DNA of 64,000 nt from Butyrivibrio sp. MC2013 (GCF_000424585.1 NZ_AUKE01000001.1:124001-188000), one strand, 5' to 3'. Shown: positions 32,601 through 42,079, counted from the stretch's first letter. Notes: generated from the sequence alone by a model not told the origin. A program made the numbers and translations.

Positions 32601-33872
32601 CTAATACTTTGCGCAGATTTTTTTATATGAAATAATTAGTGAAACAAATAACACAAAAAGTCTGGTAATATCTGTTTCTTGAGCTCCAAATAGAGCTATC
32701 ATATATAGAACAAACATCGTGCCGATAATTCTAAAAAACGATTTCTTCTCACAAGGTAATTTGGTTTTTTTATTCTTTAATAGGAGCCTAATATTACCAA
32801 TCATCATGCTACAGTAAAAAACAACTCCTACTATGCCTGTTCTATAAAAAATATCTAAATACCCATTCTCAATTGAAGTTTTTGTCTGCCAATCGTTAAC
32901 TCTATACGAAAAAGATGCAGCAATACCCTTTCCCAAAAACCAATGACCATTCATACTGACTAATACCCAATACAATAGTTCAAATCTTTGACCAACTCCA
33001 GCAGAAGAGGTATCCGACCTATTCCCTTCTTCTATTAATCGAATTGAGTTAACTATATCATCAATAAACTGAACTGGTATACTGAAAGTTTCTTTAACTA
33101 ATATCATTGTAAATAACACTATTAGTATCGTCAAAAAGCGTTTGGCTTTCCGTTTTTTTGTAGTCTGAAACAGTTCAATGTTCACTAATAAAATCAACAT
33201 AATAATAGGCGTTCTTGATACAGTTAATAAAACGTTTATCACACTTAGAAAGCCAAACACTTTTAAAATGGTTTTATTTTTTTTACTGATATTTGATCCT
33301 AACCTATAAATAATTAGCGCAATGACAAAAACCTGATATATTCCATATCCAATAGGTTGACCAAAGGTTGTCATGATCCTTAAAAGGCCATATCTGTAGT
33401 TATAAGTAAAAAAAGTATAGCCCGCAGGAGCATATTTCTGAAATATATTGAAATTAAATATTTCTTCTACAATGCCAAAAATATCCAGAATTGATCCACC
33501 TAAGATCAAAGCATCAATAACACTATAAAAACGCTTCTCTGAATCAATAGTACATACTACCAGATAAGGGATAATAACAAAGGAAAAAAGCCATGAAATT
33601 GCTTTGACAATTCCATCATCAACATAATAATAAAGAGCACAAAATAGCTCATATGTCCAAAAAAACGGTAACGCTTTATATACTTTCTTTGCTGGAAACT
33701 TACCTAATATTGTAAATAAGCCTATTACAGAAATTACGGTAAAATTCACTGTATTGATAGGCCCAATCAGATAAATGAATTGCGGCAATATCGGAAAAAG
33801 AAAGACAGCAAGAAGCAGTAGCCTATATCTTTTTGTCTTTATTCTGTTTTGGCTTTTTATCATCAAGCTCAT
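32601..33872 (-). CDS. wzy: polysaccharide polymerase (Wzy/O-antigen ligase-like)
   Basis: The 423-residue protein has about 10-11 membrane helices with a larger outward loop around residues 260-330 (SIPVQFIDDIVNSIRLIEEGNRSDTSSAGVGQRFELLYW). This layout is typical of Wzy polymerases and the PF04932 group. Wzy joins flipped repeat units on the outer face of the membrane. Sequence conservation in this family is low, so the call rests on topology, the GxGQRFELL-type loop and its neighbours (wzx, BY-kinase, chain-length regulator). The start has only a weak AAGAAG site. AT-rich. Confidence 0.8.
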   Translation of the reverse strand: MSLMIKSQNRIKTKRYRLLLLAVFLFPILPQFIYLIGPINTVNFTVISVIGLFTILGKFPAKKVYKALPFFWTYELFCALYYYVDDGIVKAISWLFSFVIIPYLVVCTIDSEKRFYSVIDALILGGSILDIFGIVEEIFNFNIFQKYAPAGYTFFTYNYRYGLLRIMTTFGQPIGYGIYQVFVIALIIYRLGSNISKKNKTILKVFGFLSVINVLLTVSRTPIIMLILLVNIELFQTTKKRKAKRFLTILIVLFTMILVKETFSIPVQFIDDIVNSIRLIEEGNRSDTSSAGVGQRFELLYWVLVSMNGHWFLGKGIAASFSYRVNDWQTKTSIENGYLDIFYRTGIVGVVFYCSMMIGNIRLLLKNKKTKLPCEKKSFFRIIGTMFVLYMIALFGAQETDITRLFVLFVSLIISYKKICAKY

Positions 33873-33886
33873 ATATCTTCTTATCC

Positions 33887-35026
33887 TTAATAAGTCGGCA
33901 ACTCATCATTTTCTTCGAGTGCTTTGTGAATTGCTTCCAGATAACCATACTTATATTTCTCGTCTGGCTCTAAATATCCACATTCAGCCCATTCATTCCA
34001 TGCTGTCACAAATATCATATCGGAGTTGTACACTTCTTTGGCTCTTTTAACAAGTTTTGAAAAATATTTACCAAATTTCTCAGGTGTAGCTCCGTCATAT
34101 ATTTTTGCTTCGCTTCCTCTTCGAGGTGTATTGTCATAACCAACAAATGCACCGGGAACATTCTTTTTACTCTCAGGTTTTCTCTTTAAGATTGCTTCCC
34201 AAGCCTTGTCATAACTTATAGGCTTATTTTTATTAAAGAAGTTCTCTCCATAGTGTAAGAGGTCTATTCCAAAATGTTTTCCTGCGAAGTTTGAAACGGA
34301 TCTGCGAATAGCTTTAAGATATTTGTGCTGATTTGCAAACATATCTCTGTATGCATAAAGCGGCTCAAACTCTATATTCATGTCAAATCGGCTATCATCT
34401 TTATCTTTTGCCAGGTCAAAATCGATGTTCTGATATGCAAAGCACAATCCTTCGGAAAATCCATGTTCTTTTGCCAGTTTATTCCAATAATCCAACATAG
34501 GATTTAAGCAGTTAACTATTTCCGGTCTATACAGAACAAATAAAGGTTTATTTCCAACTTTGATGTATCTTTCATCCTTGAAGAAAGGTAATAAGTAGTC
34601 GAAATGTTCCTTCCATTCTTTTTCTTCTCCATAGCTCTGAGGAATAAGAACTTTCTTTGCATCTCCTACCCAAGCTTTTGTCCATGGTTCATTTGCCCAG
34701 CAAACACAGAATGGAAGATCAACATTTTTATTAGCAAGCATCTGCTCCATTGGCTTTTGAAGAAGCATATGTCCGTTAAACCAGTAGTGATAATAGCAAA
34801 AACCATATACGCCATATTTTTTTGCTAAATCTGCCTGCCATATTTTTACGTCATCATCAAGAAGATTATAATAATTATTATTTAATGGTACTCTTGGCTG
34901 ATAGTGTCCTTCGTATAATGGCTTTGATTTCTTTACATTAACCCATTCTGTGAAACCATCTCCCCACCACTCGTCATTTTCCGGGATGTTATGAAACTGT
35001 GGGAGATAAAATGCTATTACTTTCAT
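33887..35026 (-). CDS. WbsX-like glycan protein (GH99-like, PF14307)
   Basis: The 379-residue protein shows the WbsX hallmarks: AFYLPQFHNIPENDEWWGDGFTEWVNV at the N-terminus, GFCYYHYWFNG, LPFCVCWANEPWTKAW, and a C-terminal VTAWNEWAECGYLEPD. These proteins occur in O-antigen, capsule and rhamnan clusters. They are named glycosyltransferases but have a GH99-like barrel, so their reaction is not settled. No signal peptide is visible, so it acts in the cytoplasm. Its first 38 bases overlap the upstream GT4 gene. Start supported by AGG(TT)AAG upstream. Confidence 0.88.
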   Translation of the reverse strand: MKVIAFYLPQFHNIPENDEWWGDGFTEWVNVKKSKPLYEGHYQPRVPLNNNYYNLLDDDVKIWQADLAKKYGVYGFCYYHYWFNGHMLLQKPMEQMLANKNVDLPFCVCWANEPWTKAWVGDAKKVLIPQSYGEEKEWKEHFDYLLPFFKDERYIKVGNKPLFVLYRPEIVNCLNPMLDYWNKLAKEHGFSEGLCFAYQNIDFDLAKDKDDSRFDMNIEFEPLYAYRDMFANQHKYLKAIRRSVSNFAGKHFGIDLLHYGENFFNKNKPISYDKAWEAILKRKPESKKNVPGAFVGYDNTPRRGSEAKIYDGATPEKFGKYFSKLVKRAKEVYNSDMIFVTAWNEWAECGYLEPDEKYKYGYLEAIHKALEENDELPTY

Positions 35027-36260
35027 TCTTAACCTTACCTCGTTTTTCTAATGCTTTTTTATATGCATCTTCTAATTTTTTATAGTGATTTTCAGCAGTG
35101 TACTCTTGTTCAAATAACTGTAAAGATGCCGCTTTCATAGAATCGTATTCATCAGGTGATGCAGCTTCCATTTTCAGAACACATGCTGCCAGTTCCTCAG
35201 CATCTCCCTTTTTAAACAGATATCCATTGTCCTTTACAAGCTCGGGAATCCCTCCTATTGCAGTACCTATAATAGGCCTTCCAAGCTGCAATGCTTCAAT
35301 AGCGGAATATGGACCATTTTCATACCACTCAGATGTAAGAATAACCGTCTTGCTATTACCTACTAAATCCTGTAGATCTGAACCAGACTTAAATCCAAGA
35401 ACCTTAACATTTTTCATATTATGCATCTTAATATATTGAACTATCTGAGATTCCATATCTCCAGTTCCCGCAATATAAAGATTTTGGCCGCACTGTCTAA
35501 AGGCTTCCAATAATGTCAATAAGCCTTTTTCTCCTGACAGTCTTCCAAAATATAAATAATATTGTTCTGAATCAGAAGTTTTATTAATCTCAGGTTTTTG
35601 GGAATCGAGGAAATTAGATATATGAATAACTCTATCTGATGATACTCCAAATTCTTCGAATTTCTTTTTATAAAAATTACTTGGCGTTATTATTACATCA
35701 ACTGAATCATAACTCTTATGGCTCTTATGATAGTAGCCTTCCAGCATTGTAATAATACTCATTGCCAAAGATCCTTTTAAGCATTTATTTAATGCGCAAT
35801 GATAGTATTTACCGCCTTTGCATTGCTCACAAATCTGCCCATTCTGAAACATTCTATAATTAGGGCATATCATCTTTAATTCATGTGCTGTATATACAGT
35901 AGGGATATTATATTTTTTTATTACACTGAGTATTGATGGGGATATCTGATGCTGAAACAGATGCAAATGTATCAGGTCAGGCTTTGTATCAATTACTAAC
36001 TGCTCAAATTTATTTTTTGCTTCCTTTGAATAGATGATATTTAATCCTGCTTTAGCTTTTTTAACTAATCCCCCCATGTTTTTATAATCTACATTTTCAA
36101 CAAAGTATTTTTCATATGGTGAAGAATAGTTAGAATCATCCTTCATGGAAAAATCAATAACCTCATGCCCCTTGGCTTCAAGTAACTTCTTTAATGCAAA
36201 ATAATATGTCTCACTCCCCCCTACTACATGAAAAAATTTATTTACCATTAATATTTTCAT
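34989..36260 (-). CDS. GT4-family glycosyltransferase
   Basis: The 423-residue protein is a GT-B retaining glycosyltransferase. The N-terminal part has VNKFFHVVGGSETYYFALKKLLEAKGHEV and HLHLFQHQIS. The C-terminal half has YLYFGRLSGEKGLLTLLEAF and the nucleotide-sugar motif SEWYENGPYSAIEALQLGRPIIGTAIGGIPELV (the E-x7-E equivalent). A Cys cluster (NGQICEQCKGGKYYHCALNKC, about 138-158) is a known insertion in some members. It adds one sugar to the lipid-linked repeat unit in the cytoplasm; donor and acceptor are unknown. It overlaps the WbsX-like gene by 38 bases. Confidence 0.9.
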   Translation of the reverse strand: MKILMVNKFFHVVGGSETYYFALKKLLEAKGHEVIDFSMKDDSNYSSPYEKYFVENVDYKNMGGLVKKAKAGLNIIYSKEAKNKFEQLVIDTKPDLIHLHLFQHQISPSILSVIKKYNIPTVYTAHELKMICPNYRMFQNGQICEQCKGGKYYHCALNKCLKGSLAMSIITMLEGYYHKSHKSYDSVDVIITPSNFYKKKFEEFGVSSDRVIHISNFLDSQKPEINKTSDSEQYYLYFGRLSGEKGLLTLLEAFRQCGQNLYIAGTGDMESQIVQYIKMHNMKNVKVLGFKSGSDLQDLVGNSKTVILTSEWYENGPYSAIEALQLGRPIIGTAIGGIPELVKDNGYLFKKGDAEELAACVLKMEAASPDEYDSMKAASLQLFEQEYTAENHYKKLEDAYKKALEKRGKVKNESNSILSPTVS

Positions 36261-36300
36261 AATTAAACCTGTTTCATAAAAGATTTTTACGCCATACTGA

Positions 36301-37581
36301 TCAAGCAGTCCTTACACTACTAACTATCTCTTCGGTTTTCTGAGCGGAATTCAGAAAGAGATTCTCATATCTGTCACTGATGAATTTCCAGCTATAATAA
36401 TCCTGTATTCTTTTACGAGCTTTATGTGACAGTTCATAGATATCTTTTTCTGAAAGATTATCTGCTTTATTTATGAGGGCTGAAAGGTTACCATCTTCTT
36501 TGGTCCAATAAAAAGCTCCATCTTCAGCGCATTCTCTATTAAATCCAACATCAAACAGAAGATTGAGATCTGTTGATCCAAGAGCCTCCAAAAGGCTTGG
36601 ATTAGTTCCTCCGACAGAGTGACCGTGGAAATAACAATATGCATTTTCTCTAATTTTTTTTAGCAATTCACAATTATATACTGTCCCTACAAACTTGATT
36701 CGCGAGTCTTTGGAAAAATGATATTTGTCCTCCAATTCTGATAAGAACTTATTATTAACATTAGTAATAATGGCAAGATTCTTGTCACTACTGCTTTTCA
36801 TAAACTCGCGAATCATTACGCCATAATTATTCTCAGGGACAAATCTTCCAACTACCAGATAGTATTCTCCAGTCTTAAGTCCTTTATCATCTAGCCAGTT
36901 CACAAATACCGGATCATCATCTTTCATCACTGAAGCCTTAGTATCTGATCCATATGCTATATATGTTGTATTAGGCTTATATTGCTTATATTCCGTCTGA
37001 ATGTAGTTTTCTATATTAATAGAATCGCAGATCAGAAGATCAGCATGTTTTACCATTAGTTTCTCTGAAAGCTTCCAATAACGCTTTACAGGAGCCGACC
37101 ACTTAGCTCTCTTCCATTCATGACCATCCGGATTAACATACAGCACTCCACCAAGTAATTCAATTTGCTTTTTATAATATCCCACAAATACCCCAATCCT
37201 ACAAGCCAGGACATAAAAAATTGGATGTAGGATTTGATGCTCTTCGCAGTAATGGATACTATAACTAAGTGCCGCAAGATCATAATAAATCGCAGATGCA
37301 GGACCTACATCAGGGCAATGTATCTTGAATACATGTGCATTATGATAAGAAAATTCCTTTACTTCTTCATTCTTATCAGTAACAACATTGCTTATTCCTG
37401 ATAATTTACTCTCATCCATGCACCCATAGCCATTGGCTTTGCAAGCTATATGATATTTAATACCAGATACATCTTTATGATACTCTGTAAGCTTATCTAC
37501 AAAAGTCTCATAGCCACCATACTGTCCGATAGACTTCGCACCTATTATAAAAACATGCTGAACGGCTTCACCAGTACTCAC
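36301..37581 (-). CDS. DUF1972-type glycosyltransferase (rhamnosyltransferase-like)
   Basis: The 426-residue protein begins with FIIGAKSIGQYGGYETFVDKLTEY, the DUF1972 signature of Cps2T/WchF/RgpA-type rhamnosyltransferases. A GT-B C-terminal half follows (VVGRFVPENNYGVMIREFM; GHSVGGTNPSLLEALG). Homologues transfer rhamnose to the first sugar of the repeat unit, which fits with the rmlA remnant in the same operon. It uses a GTG start with GGAGG 6-7 bases upstream. It is the first gene of the AT-richer serotype-specific block after the BY-kinase. Confidence 0.87.
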   Translation of the reverse strand: MSTGEAVQHVFIIGAKSIGQYGGYETFVDKLTEYHKDVSGIKYHIACKANGYGCMDESKLSGISNVVTDKNEEVKEFSYHNAHVFKIHCPDVGPASAIYYDLAALSYSIHYCEEHQILHPIFYVLACRIGVFVGYYKKQIELLGGVLYVNPDGHEWKRAKWSAPVKRYWKLSEKLMVKHADLLICDSINIENYIQTEYKQYKPNTTYIAYGSDTKASVMKDDDPVFVNWLDDKGLKTGEYYLVVGRFVPENNYGVMIREFMKSSSDKNLAIITNVNNKFLSELEDKYHFSKDSRIKFVGTVYNCELLKKIRENAYCYFHGHSVGGTNPSLLEALGSTDLNLLFDVGFNRECAEDGAFYWTKEDGNLSALINKADNLSEKDIYELSHKARKRIQDYYSWKFISDRYENLFLNSAQKTEEIVSSVRTA

Positions 37582-37591
37582 GCCAATCCTC

Positions 37592-37641
37592 CAATCCCTA
37601 AAAAAGACAACAAAAAACCAAACCTGTCCGAGAACAGGCTC
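37592..37641 (-). terminator. possible attenuator between the BY-kinase and the first glycosyltransferase gene
   Basis: On the minus strand CCTGT-tctcgg-ACAGG (37641-37626) is followed by TTTGGTTTTTTG. The stem has only five pairs, so a partial terminator inside the operon is possible but weak. Confidence 0.35.
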
Positions 37642-37775
37642 TATATATTAATATGGGTATGAAAATATTGATCTACTTTTGCCAGACTGGATTCTTTTAG
37701 AAATATCTCTTAGAAGATTTAATCCTCATACACCATCACTTGCAAATAAGGTACCCCTACCCTTTTGATCACAGA

Positions 37776-38492
37776 TCATTGGTTCTCGCCATAACCGTAG
37801 CTGTAACCATAGCCATATTTTTTACCATATTTATAATAGCCATAGTTCTTGCTCGATCTGTCTACCTTATTTAATACTACCCCCAGTATCCTGGAGTCTG
37901 ATAACTTGATCTTGTCTCTTACCTTCTGTACTATCTGATAATTGACTCCGGCGGCTTGTATTACTATTATGCTTCCATCCGCACATGCGCTGATAATAGA
38001 CGCATCTATTACGCTATTAAGAGGAGGTGTATCTATTATGATCATGTCATACTCATTTCTGAGCTTTGCTATCATATCCCTGAACTTATCAGATGCCAGA
38101 AGCTCAGATGGACTACTACTCATTGGTCCTGCAGGGATCACATAATATTCTGTCTCACCCTTATCTGATCTGTTCTTGTATACAATATCTTCTAATTTGC
38201 ACTGACCTGTCAGATAATGGGTCAGGCCTTTCTTGACAACGCCGTCTGTGATCTTTCGTATGATCTCAGATTTTCTAAGGTCGCAGTCTATGAACAGTGT
38301 CTTCTTACCAAGCTCAGCAAAGGACCTGACCGTCTCCAATGATATAGTGCTCTTACCTTCACTTGGAACACTACTGGTAAATGCTACCACCTTGATATTG
38401 TCACCACTGAAGGTGATAGCAGTCCTTAGATTTTTGATCTCTTCCGCCATTGCAAAGGGCAGTTCCTTCTTTTCTAATTTAAATTCCAACAT
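37776..38492 (-). CDS. cpsD: CpsD/CapB-type BY-kinase (tyrosine autokinase)
   Basis: The 238-residue protein is a bacterial tyrosine kinase. It has Walker A SSVPSEGKST (about 40-49), Walker A' LFIDCDLRKS (about 66-75), Walker B MIIIDTPP and a C-terminal tyrosine cluster (YGYYKYGKKYGYGYSYGYG, about 217-236) for autophosphorylation. With the separately encoded chain-length protein (41274-42035) it controls assembly and length of the polymer, as in Streptococcus CpsC/CpsD. GAGG precedes the ATG. It is separated from the activator by the sortase, LCP and surface-protein genes, an unusual order. Confidence 0.93.
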   Translation of the reverse strand: MLEFKLEKKELPFAMAEEIKNLRTAITFSGDNIKVVAFTSSVPSEGKSTISLETVRSFAELGKKTLFIDCDLRKSEIIRKITDGVVKKGLTHYLTGQCKLEDIVYKNRSDKGETEYYVIPAGPMSSSPSELLASDKFRDMIAKLRNEYDMIIIDTPPLNSVIDASIISACADGSIIVIQAAGVNYQIVQKVRDKIKLSDSRILGVVLNKVDRSSKNYGYYKYGKKYGYGYSYGYGENQ

Positions 38493-38618
38493 CCTTATTT
38501 CCTCTAACAGCTTATTTTTTTTGCTTTAAACCAGACTTATACTGCCAGATTACAATATGCCTTGCCTATATACCTGCACGAAATCTTTTATACATTTTCA
38601 AACCTATTTTATTTCTAC

Positions 38619-39293
38619 TTACTTACTCTTTTTCCTGCCATAGATCAGTCCATATCCTACAAATCCTGCTGCACATGCAAGGAGGATAACAGCGATATAT
38701 GTCCTCACATCACCTGTCCTGGGCGATACTGCTCTGTCCGCACCAAGGACTGCAGCACTCATTGTATTATTCTCAACTACTATAGCAACAGGCGATAAGC
38801 TCTCAAACTTACCAATGATCAGACCATCCCTGACAACTGTAGGTACTACGTGCCAATCATTATTTTCAAAGTGGAGCACATATGCCTTGGTAGATGCAGT
38901 CACTCCGGGAAAGCTAAATGAAATAAAGAGAGGATTCTCCTTAGAGACAACTGTTCCTTCATCCGGAGTAATTTCCATACTATCCAGCACTGATACATCT
39001 TTGCTTGTCAGTTTTGAATCAGAAAAGTTATTGATTATGTTTGTTACAGCTTCAATATTTCTGATAATATCAAGCGCAGCTTTTACAACTATCTCACCTA
39101 CTGTAACATTATCCCCAGAGACTGTTCCTCTCTGTGCACCCAGTACCTGAGGGCCTTCCAGGTTATCTATGCTCCTGCCTATGCCTGCTACTTCTGTAGT
39201 GGTAGTTACACTGGTAGCATTTACAGGAACTGCCAGGCTCATTACAAGTGCTGCTACTGCTGTCATTACTGATAAGCATTTCTTCATCTTCAT
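38619..39293 (-). CDS. secreted surface protein with sortase-type C-terminal signal
   Basis: The 224-residue protein has a signal peptide (about 1-26) and ends with SPRTGD at about 190-195, a hydrophobic helix (about 198-217) and a basic tail GRKKSK. This is the layout of a sortase substrate, with S-P-x-T-G in place of L-P-x-T-G. The body is small and beta-rich (FISFSFPGVTASTKAYVLHFENNDWHVV). A class B sortase gene lies two genes upstream in the same operon and may be its partner. Its role in polymer attachment or assembly is unknown. GGGAGG precedes the ATG. Confidence 0.75.
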   Translation of the reverse strand: MKMKKCLSVMTAVAALVMSLAVPVNATSVTTTTEVAGIGRSIDNLEGPQVLGAQRGTVSGDNVTVGEIVVKAALDIIRNIEAVTNIINNFSDSKLTSKDVSVLDSMEITPDEGTVVSKENPLFISFSFPGVTASTKAYVLHFENNDWHVVPTVVRDGLIIGKFESLSPVAIVVENNTMSAAVLGADRAVSPRTGDVRTYIAVILLACAAGFVGYGLIYGRKKSK

Positions 39294-39348
39294 GGTTTTT
39301 CCTCCCCATGATCACCCTGTTGATTGTTGATACACTGTCCCTTATCAC

Positions 39349-40398
39349 TTATTGTTGCTCGCTTACCTTTATATAGAAGAGCTCTAATATCAGCTCTTTG
39401 AGCGCATCTTCATCTACGTAATATTCGTCGTGGAGATCCTCATGTACGTTTTCACCGGGGAGCATCAAGACTTCTTCTGAGTACTCATAGTCTGTGAAAT
39501 GATCCAGACTGTCAGCATCCACATCCTCATAGAGATTGTCCCCTGCTGTCTCTTCCATAGTCTCTATTACAGCGCTTCCCTGGCCCTTTATAGTCTGGAA
39601 CATGGCCAGCATAAACTCTGTTTGTCTGGACATTCGGTCAAGATTGGAGCCGCGCACTGTCACATCTCTCCTATGTATGAAGTCCAGTGCTTTCTCGCCG
39701 TTCATATGTATCACAGCACCCTCAGTATAGGCAGGATCTATATCTGTGGCATCACTCTCTAGCTTCATGGTCACGCCGCCTATGGAATCCACTATAGGTA
39801 CTACGCCTTCCATGGTCAGACTCATGACAGAATCTATCCTGGTCCTGCCCAGGAGGTCTGATACCTTCTCTCTGGTCAGATTGGATGCCCTCCTGGCATC
39901 CTGTCCGTAGGCATACTGCATAGCTATCTGCCTCTCACCCCTGGTCAGGTAGTTGCCATCATTGTCATAGACATCCACATCCACCATGGTATCTCTGTTG
40001 ATCTCCAGAGCAGTGATAGTCTTCTTCTCATTATCTATGGCGAAGAGGATGATCACATCACTTCGTCCGCCTTCATCGATGCCCACTCCATCTCTGTCCT
40101 GATCACTGCTGTCTATTCCCAGGAAGAGCACCTTATCTATACGGGTATTGACTTCGTATCTGTCACCTTTATAACTGATACTACCGTCGAAGCTATCTAC
40201 TATCATATCTGACGTGGGAGCCAGCTCATCTTCTATCACATATACTTCTGGGCTCTCAGGGCCTTGTGCCAGATCAGCGTCTGTCCTTCGTACTATATTG
40301 GCAGACTTATTCCCACCTAATAGAAAACCGCACAATCCTGCTACAGCGAAGATGCATATTGCTGTTACTATTAGTAGAAATGATCTGGGCTTATCCAT
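39349..40398 (-). CDS. LytR-CpsA-Psr (LCP) family glycopolymer transferase
   Basis: The 349-residue protein has one N-terminal membrane helix (about 8-28) and an LCP domain (about 85-300). Conserved features are VLFLGIDSS, GGRSDVIILFAID, the Arg/Asp pair in INRDTMVDV, and FIHRRDVTVRGSNLDRMSRQ. LCP enzymes move undecaprenyl-linked polymers onto peptidoglycan outside the membrane, so this one should anchor the polysaccharide made by the operon. Its ATG overlaps the end of the sortase gene by eight bases. Confidence 0.92.
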   Translation of the reverse strand: MDKPRSFLLIVTAICIFAVAGLCGFLLGGNKSANIVRRTDADLAQGPESPEVYVIEDELAPTSDMIVDSFDGSISYKGDRYEVNTRIDKVLFLGIDSSDQDRDGVGIDEGGRSDVIILFAIDNEKKTITALEINRDTMVDVDVYDNDGNYLTRGERQIAMQYAYGQDARRASNLTREKVSDLLGRTRIDSVMSLTMEGVVPIVDSIGGVTMKLESDATDIDPAYTEGAVIHMNGEKALDFIHRRDVTVRGSNLDRMSRQTEFMLAMFQTIKGQGSAVIETMEETAGDNLYEDVDADSLDHFTDYEYSEEVLMLPGENVHEDLHDEYYVDEDALKELILELFYIKVSEQQ

Positions 40399-41287
40399 TA
40401 CTCCTTACGTCCTGTCCATCTATCCTTGTTAATACTGCAATTACCAAATATCTGTTATTTCTAAGCTTCTTATCACAGGTACTAAGCGTCACAATGCAGT
40501 CATCCTCTGTCACCTCTATATCATCAGATATTATGCTGTGATCGCTTACGCTATCTGTCTTAAGAGATTCCAGAAAAGCGGTCCTGTCAGACTCTATAGT
40601 ATCGTCATAATAATAGGGTATACGCTTGTCATCGTACATTACTGCCGCAAAGACTCTGTATTCCAGGCAGTGCTCAGCTGTATAAATATTTATAAGCCTG
40701 TGCTCGTTATAAAAATCGTTATTTTTATAACAATGTAGGCCTGCAAAAACGGACCCGTCATTCATATTGTGTCCGTAGATAACAGTATTAAATTCTAAAA
40801 AGGAGCTTGAATCGCAAATTTCTATATATGGACATCCACTGACAGAAGCCGTTCCGTCAGGGCCGTGTTTCAAATAATAGCCATCATCACTAGGATGCTG
40901 AGCTATGGGATAATCTATAGACGTGCCGGGTATACTGACCCAGGCAAATATATCGGGATTGGTCTCTCTAAGAGCCTCTATATCTACAGGAGCTTCGTAG
41001 GCATTAGAAATATCTGTCTGGCCGTTTCCATCTGATACTCCATTATCGCCTGCAGGATCTTCTAAGCCGGGAGCACTGCTGCTATTGTCATAAGCTTCAT
41101 CACTATCTCCTGATAAAGCCATGTCACCATCAGCTATCTCTACCCCCTCATCGCGGGCCAGCTCTCTCATGGCTTCCAGCTCATGCCTGTATCTCAGGCT
41201 GTCAGCTGCCATGTAGGACAGCGCGCCTATCACCAGAGCCAGTAATGATACTATCAGGATATATGACCATTTCTTATGCGCTTGCAT
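40391..41287 (-). CDS. srtB: class B sortase
   Basis: The 298-residue protein has an N-terminal membrane helix (about 8-28), an acidic Ser/Gly/Asp spacer (about 45-95) and a sortase B domain (about 100-290). The catalytic set is complete: His173 in YGHNM, Cys271 in TLSTC and Arg279 in NNRY. The SIDYPIAQ and DDGYYLKHGPDG motifs are typical of class B. It should attach a surface protein to the wall, most simply the SPRTG protein two genes downstream. It overlaps both neighbours (14 and 8 bases), so translation is coupled within the polysaccharide operon. GAGGA directly abuts the ATG, an unusually short spacing. Confidence 0.93.
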   Translation of the reverse strand: MQAHKKWSYILIVSLLALVIGALSYMAADSLRYRHELEAMRELARDEGVEIADGDMALSGDSDEAYDNSSSAPGLEDPAGDNGVSDGNGQTDISNAYEAPVDIEALRETNPDIFAWVSIPGTSIDYPIAQHPSDDGYYLKHGPDGTASVSGCPYIEICDSSSFLEFNTVIYGHNMNDGSVFAGLHCYKNNDFYNEHRLINIYTAEHCLEYRVFAAVMYDDKRIPYYYDDTIESDRTAFLESLKTDSVSDHSIISDDIEVTEDDCIVTLSTCDKKLRNNRYLVIAVLTRIDGQDVRSNG

Positions 41288-42035
41288 TCCTCTTTGCTCT
41301 ACTCTTTCTCACCTTAACAGTATCGTACTTCTCTTCCACGCTCTTCTCATACGGAATAGAAGCCAGAGTACTCAGTCCCAGATACTTTCTGACATCATCT
41401 TCATTTCTGATAGACATGTCACTAAAGTAGCTGATCAGGATGATAGCCATAGCTGCCATGGCTCCCAGGATGCCGCCCATCATAGTATTCTTACTCTTAC
41501 TGGGGCTAAATGGCTTAAGCGCCGGTACTGCATCCTCAACAGAGGAAGGCTTGGTAGTATCTATTACCTCAGCAACTCTGGCCGCCAGATTATTTGCCAG
41601 GCTGTTGGCAATGTCACATGCCAGCTGAGGATCAGTGTTGGTAACTGTGATCTTGATAATACGAGAATCCTTGGGATTGGTCACTTCTACAGCTGATAGC
41701 AGAGTCTCATAATCGGTATCCAGAGCCAGCTCCTCGATTACCCTTTCAAGGACAGGTCTGCTGGTACCCAGTATCTCAAAATCCACTGTAAGCTGTGATC
41801 CCAATTGAAGATCTATAGCAGAAGTTACGGTTGTAGTCTTAGAGAAAATATAGATCATTGAAGACGACTTATAAACCGGCTGCATTAGAAAAACTGTAAA
41901 AGCCAGTGCAGCACTCGCGCCTACAACGCACGCCAAAATGATTGCAACGATGTGCTTTCTTAAGACGAAGAAGAGCTCACGAAGGTCTATTTCGTCCTCT
42001 TCCTCCAGGATTGCATTAAGTTCTCCCGTTTCCAT
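41274..42035 (-). CDS. cpsC: chain-length determinant/BY-kinase activator (Wzz/CpsC/YveK type)
   Basis: The 253-residue protein has the two-helix Wzz layout. Membrane helices lie at about 30-50 and 185-207, and the loop between them contains YKSSSMIYIFSKTT and KIxVTNTDPQLACDIANSLA. A Pro-rich LKPFSPSKSKN segment precedes TM2. It is the membrane activator of the separate kinase CpsD and helps set polymer length. The ATG at 42033-42035 was chosen; a TTG at 42062 would add nine residues without a good ribosome site. It is the first gene of the leftward polysaccharide operon. Confidence 0.9.
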   Translation of the reverse strand: METGELNAILEEEDEIDLRELFFVLRKHIVAIILACVVGASAALAFTVFLMQPVYKSSSMIYIFSKTTTVTSAIDLQLGSQLTVDFEILGTSRPVLERVIEELALDTDYETLLSAVEVTNPKDSRIIKITVTNTDPQLACDIANSLANNLAARVAEVIDTTKPSSVEDAVPALKPFSPSKSKNTMMGGILGAMAAMAIILISYFSDMSIRNEDDVRKYLGLSTLASIPYEKSVEEKYDTVKVRKSRAKRNASA

Positions 42036-42079
42036 CACCCTTAACTCCCTCAAACACCCCAAAAATTTTATCTATACAT

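Noticed and set aside
42036-42062. Upstream TTG start of the chain-length protein
   Set aside because: It would add nine residues (MGCLRELRV) without a proper ribosome site; the ATG at 42033-42035 fits the family start.
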